Shown here: one piece after another, positions 20,229 to 26,537 of the stretch
How the letters are laid out: each line of letters begins with the position of its first letter
Position numbering within the stretch: the first letter of the stretch is position 1
DNA from: Selaginella moellendorffii
Taxonomy: Eukaryota; Streptophyta; Lycopodiopsida; Selaginellales; Selaginellaceae
Length of the DNA stretch: 26,537 nucleotides
Direction: 5' to 3'
Assembly (NCBI RefSeq): GCF_000143415.4
Contig: NW_003314322.1
Span: forward strand, 210,103 to 236,639
Translations under genes and position numbers: made by a program
The notes under the pieces: model-generated
What the model was told of the DNA's origin: nothing
The model's input: the letters and a program-made list of their open reading frames with translations, nothing else
Database searches by the model: none

Positions 20229-20829
20229 TAATGAGAGCTGATGCATCCCCAAACGGAGATTGTAAGGTGTTCTTGCGTTCCTGGATGGAACTCTTCCGTG
20301 GTAGCATCCAGTTGGGACTTGGTAATACTTTCCTCTCCATCTTAGAACTTGATCCAGTATTTCTAAAAAGATGCTAAACTTACCATGACGGTTGAAACTC
20401 TGGCAGCTATGGCAAGAGTGTCGGCGCAGGAGACAACACCAGGACAAAAATGAAGCTCTTGGCAGACATGAGGCTTGGAAGGGACAATTTTTACACTTTA
20501 CTTCCATCGGTGGGAGTTGAGTCAAGAAGAACTGATCCATCACAGTCCTGAAGAACAGCAAAGTTAGAAGACCAGAATTTAAATCTTGGAAAGCTACTCC
20601 TGTCGATGAAACAGTCGTGGAAGTGCAAGCGAAGAACTCCTGCTGGTATCGTCCTGTCCCAATCGGTGTGCTTGCTCAGAGTGTCCCTGATGATTCTCTC
20701 GGCTTGAGGACAGGATCTCGAGTAACTGTGGTAGCCATTCTTGTATCCTCCACTCTCATCATGAGCCAAAACACCCAAGCTCAGAGACAGCAGAAGCAAA
20801 ACCAAAATGTTCCCTCTCCAACTTCCCAT
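20229..20829 (-). pseudogene. Class III (secretory) peroxidase pseudogene, 5' half only
   Basis: The minus strand starts at an ATG (20829) followed by a signal peptide (ILVLLLLSLSLGVLA). Then come SYSRSCPQAERIIRDTLS and AGVLRLHFHDCFID, holding the distal Arg and His of the heme pocket. After a short intron ending TTCTTCAG (exon from 20548) comes DCDGSVLLDSTPTDG. A TAA and a deletion follow where EK..PN..S.RGF is expected. In another frame FCPGVVSCADTLAIAARVST follows, with a GTAAGT donor at about 20380. The next exon reads KYYQVPTGCYHGRVPSRNA, then after a frame break SPFGDASALIKN. The family's proximal His motif (VxLSGAHTIG) and everything after it are missing, so the product could not bind heme. 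Such enzymes act in the cell wall. The ATG choice rests on the signal peptide. Confidence 0.85.
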
Positions 20830-21181
20830 CCTCAGGTATTGCAGCTTGGCATGTCTTCTTCCTCCTTGAATTTTCTTGGCAGTGATCGATGATCTGAAGA
20901 TGAGCGTAGTTCCGTGATGAAGTGGGCCACTGATACAAGGCTCTTATAGTCCAAGTTAAGTCGTCATAAACCGTGTCTGCTGCCTCTGATGAGTGTTTCC
21001 ATGCTTAAGAAATCCTTTGACATCGTCCAAATCCAGGGAAGCTAGCGCTCATAGTTTGACAAAGTTCAACCTCTGCACAAGAAATAGGAAAATTCAGCCA
21101 ACTAAAGAAAGGTTCTGAAAGGACATATGTCTGTAGGCCGCATTTTCTATTCCATTCCAAGCTTTCACTTTGTTCTGTTTC

Positions 21182-21262
21182 TTAAGATTTTTGCTTTTTC
21201 TTCTTCTTCACGATGTTCTTGCCCTTCTTTTTCTTCTTGTTTTTCTTCTTTTGGTATATGAC
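21182..21262 (-). pseudogene. Lysine-rich C-terminal tail remnant
   Basis: The minus strand reads YQKKKNKKKKKGKNIV then KKKKKQKS and TAA (stop at 21184-21182). Such tails end several plant nucleolar or ribosome-associated proteins, but no upstream domain is identifiable. It may instead be a purine-rich low-complexity run that happens to be open. Confidence 0.25.
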
Positions 21263-21344
21263 GCTCAATGGTCAATGCTAAGAGTATAATGGTCAACAAG
21301 ATATGGGTCCGACGAGCTTGCCAAGATTCAAATCTTCATTGTCG

Positions 21345-21680
21345 TCCATTACTTCGTTGCTGGCTATAGGTGAATATTTATTATTTGTCCTATTATTACT
21401 TTATCTGGTGTTTGTAGGAGGACTGCCTTGGATCCCAACAGCACAGTTTCTTGCCACAACAGAGGCCATGAGTTTTCAAATCTGTAAGAGTTTCAAAAAT
21501 TCTGTAATATTAAAAGAAAAAAAATACTATACTGAACTGTACCTTGATCTTAGTGAATCAAAATAGCTTTTTTTCTTGCTATGGAATGGGCACTTATTTT
21601 TGTTCTCTACCTACCCGCTTTATTCCTATTGTGCAGTACTACTATAGCAGAAACCCCAACTCTGCTGGAATATAAATTGA
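21345..21680 (+). repeat. Dispersed inverted repeat R2, copy 2, with inverted hairpin
   Basis: This is the reverse-complement partner of 5105-5450. At its right end lies an inverted hairpin signature (21655-21669, minus-strand reading TCCAGC-AGA-GTTGGG), the 7-nt spacer and CTAT (21647-21644). The exon-like block again reads FVGGLPWIPTAQFLAT on the plus strand. The copies differ by substitutions and small indels, so the duplication is not recent. Confidence 0.75.
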
Positions 21681-21769
21681 TACCAGAGCATTGATGAGCA
21701 TCCTGCAGCTCAGCCAGAACTTTTTTTTTGTCAAGGATATTTCACCTTATGATATGTTTAACTTTGCAG

Positions 21770-21934
21770 GTTGAGCTTGATTCCGAAGGAGCACATATGT
21801 ACAATGCTGCTGTTGCTCTTCGCGACACTATGATCAAGCTTGAGGTCGCAATAGAAGGTGGAAAGGACAGCTTGTCAATGGCTGCTCAAGCAGGTGGTGA
21901 AACTGTCAAGGCACCTGAGAATCTCGTCATTAGT
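21770..21934 (+). pseudogene. FGAM synthase (purine synthesis) single-exon fragment, fused to SDR exons
   Basis: After a TTTGCAG acceptor, 55 codons read VELDSEGAHMYNAAVALRD, MIKLEVAIEGGKDSLSMAAQ and GGETVKAPENLVIS. This is the conserved GGKDSLSMAA core of phosphoribosylformylglycinamidine synthase, which makes FGAM from FGAR, glutamine and ATP in plastid/mitochondrial purine synthesis. Similarity stops abruptly after VIS, in the middle of where the family continues (YVTCPDIT). The frame reads on for 8 codons to TAG. The rest of this protein of about 1,300 residues is absent. The DNA then passes through a CT-rich intron end into SDR exons on the same strand, so a transcript could in principle join the two. 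Confidence 0.85.
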
Positions 21935-21995
21935 ACACCAAACAGCTCTCTTTTCTTCTAGTGAGCTTACATTCTTCCTTTTTTCTTCCAAAAGG

Positions 21996-22887
21996 TACTC
22001 CGACACTAGAGCATACAGTCAATCCAAGCTTGCGAACATCTTCCACGCCAAAGAACTGGCAATGAGATTCAAGGTATTTGTCAATGCTTTCTTTTTCGCT
22101 GAATAGGCTGAAGGAGTTGACATCACACCCAACGCTGTTCATCCAGGGTTCATAATGACACTTTTGATGTGGTACACACTCTACATAATGAGTTTGTCTC
22201 TTTGCCTCGTTTGTTTGCCTCAATGAAAGGAGGTAAGGTCTTACTTTGATATGATGTTGATGATACATAATCTTTTTTTCCTAAGAAAATAATATATCAG
22301 AAAATTTAAATATTGTCCATAGATTGATTTAATAATAATAAAGGCTTAGGTGATGATGAATCATATTTTTTAAGATGGTAGCCTTTTGTATTGTGTTTAA
22401 TCTTGTCTCAATCATATTTTTACCTTTACACCATTGTATTTATTTTTATATTTTCATGTATCAATGCACAAAAGATTACTCTTAAAAACAGTATTATAAC
22501 TTTATGATATCACACAAATCTTAAACTATATCTACTTTGATGCCATACACACTCTACATAATGAGTTTGTTTTTGGTTACTTATGGAACTTTGATCTTCA
22601 TGCAGGGGTTCTCAAGTTCTTCTCCAGCTTCCTTTGGAAAAATGTGCCACAGGTAAGAAGAATTCTCCCAATAATCTGGAAGTTTTTCGTGACTAATATG
22701 TGATCGATCTCTCAGCACTGCTATGACGTGCTACGCGGCTTTACATCCAAGCCTCAAGGACGTCACTGGGCAATACTTCGTGGATTCCAACAAATCCAAC
22801 TGTAGTGCTTATGGCAGAGATCCTGGACTCGCTCACAAGCTATGGACCTTCTCCCAGGAGTTTATAGACAAGCATTCTCCAACCTAA
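21996..22887 (+). pseudogene. TIC32-like short-chain dehydrogenase, 3' exons
   Basis: Four exon pieces match the C-terminal half of plant NAD(P)-dependent short-chain dehydrogenases of the TIC32/WWOX type. 21996-22073 reads YSDTRAYSQSKLANIFHAKE, with the catalytic YxxxK. 22107-22170 reads AEGVDITPNAVHPGFIM. 22606-22652 reads VLKFFSSFLWKNVPQ. 22716-22887 reads TAMTCYAALHPSLKDVTGQY, FVDSN, GLAHKLWTFSQEFID, ending TAA. The N-terminal Rossmann half with the TGxxxGxG cofactor motif is replaced by the FGAM synthase piece. The first intron is only 33 nt (22074-22106). The join from exon 3 to exon 4 is out of phase by two bases and exon 2 lacks a clear donor, so it is probably not translated as one protein. 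Confidence 0.8.
22161..22570. repeat. 37-bp direct duplication flanking a 336-bp AT-rich segment in an SDR intron
   Basis: The 37-bp sequence ending ACACTCTACATAATGAGTTT occurs at 22161-22197 and 22534-22570 with a few differences. Between them lies AT-rich DNA without coding signal. It could be an inserted element with a duplicated flank, or an internal segmental duplication. Confidence 0.6.
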
Positions 22888-22999
22888 AGGTAAAAGGTTG
22901 ATGGTGCTAGAGAGCGAGCGAGCAAACCAGGACAACTCGGCAATGATTTGTGGATAGACTGTATTTACTCTTCTCAAAAGCTCGAGCTCGAGCTTGATC

Positions 23000-23890
23000 A
23001 AAAGTAAGATGCGTTGCATTGCACATGACTAAAACTTTGGTTTCGAGCATGTCGTCCATTGCGTACTTGACACCCTCTCATTGGATTCCAGAGTTTTTGA
23101 TCCCACCGTATGGCTGGCTATCAACGCACATGCTTGGTGGATCGTTGAGACAAACTCCTCCAGCCTGTGAGGATCAAATAATTATCAAACAGTCAATCAA
23201 TACTTTCTATATCTCAAATGCAAAGCTACCTCTATATGCTCAAACGCATAGAAGGCCTTGTTTAGATCACACATAAAGACGCCGGCTTGGAGACCGTAAT
23301 GCGTGCTGGTAGCTTCCATCACAGCTTCCTTGAAATCACTCCGTCACCACCGTTTTAAGTTTAGAGAAAAGAAAAGGAAGTAAAGAAGAACTTCGGGAGC
23401 TAAGAAACTTTGAGAGCTGACTTGTATGAGTAGAGAAGGATCACGGGACTGAAAATCTCTTCCTTCCTTGTGTCCGTGTCAAAGGGAGCGTCTTCCAGGA
23501 TCATTGGCTCCATGAAAGCTCCCCTTCGCTTACCACCAACTAAAAGTTTGGTGCCTGCCTTCACTGCCTCGTTCACGCTCTTCTCCACTGTAGCTGCTGA
23601 CGACCCAGATATCATGGGCCTGATTGACGTGTTGTCTTGGCGAGGATCTCCACCTTTGAGTTTCTTAACGGCAGTGATCAATGCATCGTTCACCTACACA
23701 ACCAACACCAAATACGTTAGATCAAAGCTCGATTTGAGAACAAAGAATATGATAGAATTTAAAGACGAGTGTCGGATACCTCACCTTTCACCTAAAGACG
23801 CTGCATGTGAATGCACAACTGGCCGCTCTGATTGAATCCCTCATGGACCAAGCTAGCGATTGTACCTTCCAAGTCTGGAACGAGATCTTC
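23000..23890 (-). pseudogene. Aldehyde dehydrogenase, C-terminal half
   Basis: Minus-strand exons follow the order of an NAD(P)-dependent ALDH. 23890-23790 reads GTIASLVHEGFNQSGQLCIH, MQRL (with the catalytic Cys of the GQxC motif), then TAG. 23693-23422 reads VNDALITAVKKLKGGDPRQ, RPMISGSSAATVEKSVNEAV, GGKRRGAFMEPMILED and TRKEEIFSPVILLYSY, with the catalytic-site Glu-Glu-Ile-Phe block. 23338-23230 reads DFKEAVMEATSTHYGLQAGV, KAFYAFEHIE. 23164 on reads GGVCLNDPPSM, QPYGGIKNSGIQ, then TGA (23080-23078) and EGVKYAMDDMLETKVLVM. The TGA stands where the family has Arg. The cofactor-binding N-terminal half is missing, as AT-rich DNA begins at about 23930. The C-terminal sequence resembles lactaldehyde/ALDH21-type enzymes, but the class is uncertain. 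It converges tail to tail with the SDR fragment, about 110 bp apart. Confidence 0.8.
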
Positions 23891-23929
23891 CACTAAGCAT
23901 GGAATTTTCAGTTTCAACTCCAAGGGATG

Positions 23930-24255
23930 TAAATAGTGGCAATAAAACTTAAGTCTCAGAGATGGATTTTACAAGATGAAAAATATATTAAAAATACTGA
24001 AAAGTTGATTTGAATATGAATAATATAATTAATATTTAGAGTAAAGATTATTTTAGTTAAAAACCAGATAGTAGATATTTGGAGCAAATAATAAAATAAA
24101 GGAGTGTTATTGTTGTGAAATATAAATTAGTAAATATATTAAAAACTAATTTATTTTTTCTATTCAAAGAAAGTGTTGATAAGACAAATATCCACATTCT
24201 TGAAGAAAACTAAAGAAATTTCATTAGTTTTGGAATATTATTATAAGTGTAATTA
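23930..24255. other. AT-rich DNA, no gene recognised
   Basis: Composition changes sharply just upstream (in minus-strand sense) of the first preserved ALDH exon, giving the truncation edge. No motif or open frame of note. Confidence 0.5.
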
Positions 24256-24259
24256 ATTA

Positions 24260-24412
24260 TATAAATCATATTTAGTCTACAAGAGTAGAGTATAAATCAT
24301 ATTTAGTCTACAAGAGTAGAGTTAGAGTAGAGTATAAATCATATTTAGTCTACAAGAGTAGAGTTAGAGTAGAGTATAAATCATATTTAGTCTACAAGAG
24401 TAGAGTTAGAAC
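24260..24412. repeat. Tandem repeat, four copies, 31- and 42-bp periods
   Basis: The unit TATAAATCATATTTAGTCTA plus CAAGAGTAGAG starts at 24260, 24291, 24333 and 24375. The last two spacings include an extra TTAGAGTAGAG-type 11-bp segment. Copies are nearly identical, so this is a recent expansion. Units touch one another without spacers, so it is not a CRISPR array. Confidence 0.9.
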
Positions 24413-24619
24413 TTTTATAGAACAAAGAGTATTTTATTGATTCAATACTACATTAATAAAATTAAAGATAATTTTATTGTAAAAAGATAGTATATAGTAG
24501 ATACAATAGAAAATACAATAGAAGACTTCACTCAACAATTAGAATTTTAAATGTGATATAATATTATGAGTTATATTTATTATGTTATGATGTGTGTTAG
24601 TGATAGAGTCAATTGTAGA

Positions 24620-24774
24620 AGGGATTTTTAATATAAACATTATATTATGTTTAACTATGTATGTTATCATTATGATTATCTTAAAAATTACAATTACAAT
24701 TACAACTCTTTAAAATTACTAAAATATTAGGAATAAACACGATGCGTAGCTGGGACATTAATCACTAATTTTCA
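24620..24774 (+). mobile_element. Family B repeat, copy with half-deleted hairpin
   Basis: It matches 18998-19137 closely. Where the other copy has GCTCCCAGCGTAGCTGGG this one has GATGCGTAGCTGGG, so the left hairpin arm is missing by a deletion of about 8 bases. The CTAG is not kept in place; CACTAAT follows about 10 nt later. Confidence 0.6.
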
Positions 24775-26400
24775 TTGCTCTCAGCATTGATAATTTTATT
24801 ATACTCTATTAAATATAATAGCATAAACAAAATATAATAATATTATTATTTAAAAGCTAGATCTATATTTATAAAAATTATTAATATGTTTTATAATCTA
24901 TATTTGTTCATAATCATGTTATCCTATAGATAATTTCTGTGTTTAATAATTTAATTTTAATTTTATTTTTGAAATAAAATTTTCTAGATTTTTAGCTTTA
25001 TATGATTTAAAAACCATTAGCTAGAGACCATATTGAATAAATTATTGTGATTTCAAACTTTATTAAAGCTTTTGACGATATAACTTTCATAAGCTTTTAT
25101 AATCATAACTTTTAGAATGGTGTCATTTAATTATAATCCTCATGAGTTTATTATTTTAAACTTTATTCCTAACAATCTAGATATTTATATTCAAATTGTT
25201 GTACTAATGTTTAATCTGAATCTCTTTTGATGAGAAGTTCATTTAGGCCACTCTTTTTAATATTTGAAATTCTTATTTCTATCAAATTTATATTTCCCAG
25301 CAGAGCTGTTTTTCTCTCACAAATGTGATATATATAGGTTTTCTCTTTCTTGAAACCATTAAATCTTATTCTTTTAAATACTTAATTGACCATTTTGAAC
25401 CAAGAAGATATTTTTCCTTATATTTTGATAGAGATTGAGATAATACAAATGCAGAAGAAATCTAGAGCAAGATCAAAAGACTTATGTAAACCATATGTAT
25501 TAACTATAGAAAATAAATCATTTTTTCAATATTGAGATAAAAGATAAAAGTCATGTAAAGCTGCTGGTAGAATTAAGTAAGATTATGAGCAAGAAGACTG
25601 ATTAAAAATATAACAGACTTTGCTTAATTTTGAGATATTATTAAGATATGGATTTGATATTTGTATGTGTATGAGATATCTCATACCATATTAGATACCA
25701 TGTCATATAGTAGACATGAATGTGTATTTTGATCATGAAGCATTAGTACAGGTTTGTCCTAATACAAATATTATATCTCTAATGCAATTATTATCTTTCT
25801 TTAAAGATAAAGGTGAATATTAGTTTAAGAAGATCTATAAAGTTTCTCTTGTGTAAAAGTTTCTTGAAATAGTTTTTCTATCTTTGGATGGATGGTAAAT
25901 TTATTTTATGTTTCCTTATCTTCCATGATTTGTCATTGTAAGTATTATTTCTACAACAGCACAGAGGAGCCCAAAAAGTTGTTTATCTATGATATAAGAA
26001 CATAAACCTCTTAGTATATAAGGAGAAAGGTAAACAAGAAATACAACTTTAGGTTCTTTATACATGCAAAACTAAAGCAAAAACTTTGACACAATTAACA
26101 GCAAAATGCAAATTAAAAACACTTGATGCTATATACTTATATTTAATTTACTCCACACTACAGTTTTAAAATAACTTAAAACTGCTCTATGAAGTATATA
26201 AAATGTATAGACAAACTAATAATTGTCTATCATTAAAATAAACTACTCATTGCTATCTCTTATAGCATGATATCCAGATGACAAATATTCCAAACCATCT
26301 TAAGTTCCACCAACTAATAAATCATAATGATATAACAAATGCACGATGTAATGAATATAGATGGTAGTAAATTCTTGAAAAAATTAACCTTGTATGCATT
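24775..26400. other. AT-rich DNA, no gene recognised
   Basis: Stops are dense in all frames and there is no splice-flanked coding block. A degenerate hairpin (CCCAGC-AGA-GCTGTT) lies at 25296-25310 without a following CTAG/CTAT at the usual spacing. It is probably a decayed terminus. Confidence 0.45.
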
Positions 26401-26432
26401 TAAAATAGTAAGTTCGCCAACCAAGATATATT

Positions 26433-26458
26433 TCCAGTAGAGTTGGGATCCTTGCTAT
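26433..26458 (+). mobile_element. Hairpin-CTAT signature, right-hand copy
   Basis: The hairpin TCCAGT-AGA-GTTGGG (26433-26447) has a compensating pair change relative to the consensus (C to T and C to T on the two arms, giving a T-G pair). A 7-nt spacer and CTAT (26455-26458) follow. The preceding 50 bp faintly resemble family A (TAACCTTGTA). Confidence 0.5.
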
Positions 26459-26537
26459 GGCAAGAGAGCACGGGTCTCAGGAGAGTTATGGTTATTAGCT
26501 TTCATTCATGAGTGCGTAAACTTACAAAAAAAGTATG

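Noticed and set aside
10494-23890. Frame breaks explained as sequencing or assembly error
   Set aside because: Some breaks are single-base and could be errors, but most fragments also miss whole domains, lose multi-residue blocks or carry substitution stops, which base-calling errors do not explain. A minor contribution cannot be excluded.
24260-24412. Possible CRISPR-like array
   Set aside because: Units abut without unique spacers and the context is plant AT-rich DNA. It is a plain tandem repeat.

Overview
The window reads as plant nuclear DNA, most probably a lycophyte such as Selaginella (inference). Every recognisable coding piece belongs to a family known from land plants: an MRL1-type PPR protein, an SGR2-type DDHD phospholipase, a CYP88-like P450, a class III peroxidase, a plant SERINC, glutathionyl-hydroquinone reductase, FGAM synthase, a TIC32-like SDR and an ALDH. 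Introns that can be delimited from splice sites and frame are very short (about 33 to 100 nt), and two long CT tracts precede exon-like DNA. I see no rRNA, tRNA, CRISPR array, or bacterial or organellar gene order.

Almost nothing here is an intact gene. About ten unrelated gene fragments lie between roughly 3.4 and 23.9 kb, on both strands. They keep their introns and diagnostic motifs, but they are truncated, frameshifted, interrupted by stops, or joined to one another. In order: an open unrecognised piece at the left edge (-); MRL1-like (-, 3.4-4.2 kb); unrecognised remnants (5.5-7.1 kb); the 3' half of a DnaJ/thioredoxin-like protein (+, 7.25-8.55 kb); a glutathionyl-hydroquinone reductase exon abutting a SERINC pseudogene (-, 9.0-10.0 kb); a CYP88/ent-kaurenoic acid oxidase-like pseudogene (+, 10.5-11.5 kb); an unrecognised multi-exon remnant followed by an SGR2-like DDHD fragment (+, 13.95-15.85 kb); unrecognised remnants (15.85-20.15 kb); a truncated peroxidase (-, 20.2-20.8 kb); an FGAM synthase exon fused to the 3' exons of a short-chain dehydrogenase (+, 21.8-22.9 kb); and the C-terminal half of an aldehyde dehydrogenase (-, 23.0-23.9 kb). 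AT-rich DNA without genes fills about 0.9-3.2, 11.6-13.5, 17.7-19.0 and 23.9-26.5 kb.

The structure that may tie the window together is a recurring short signature: a 15-nt hairpin of consensus YCCAGY-RGA-GYTGGR, a constant 7-nt spacer, then CTAG (followed by T) or CTAT. Six copies are complete and three are degenerate. Hairpin plus CTRR plus T is the layout of a Helitron 3' terminus, and Helitrons are known to pick up intron-containing gene pieces. Two points complicate this. Similarity between some copies continues past the CTAG, and no convincing 5' terminus was found. Several longer dispersed repeats (4446/16477 direct; 5105/21345 inverted; 10217/20169 direct) connect distant parts of the window. 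The likely picture is a gene-fragment graveyard built by repeated capture, duplication and decay, not a set of genes working together.
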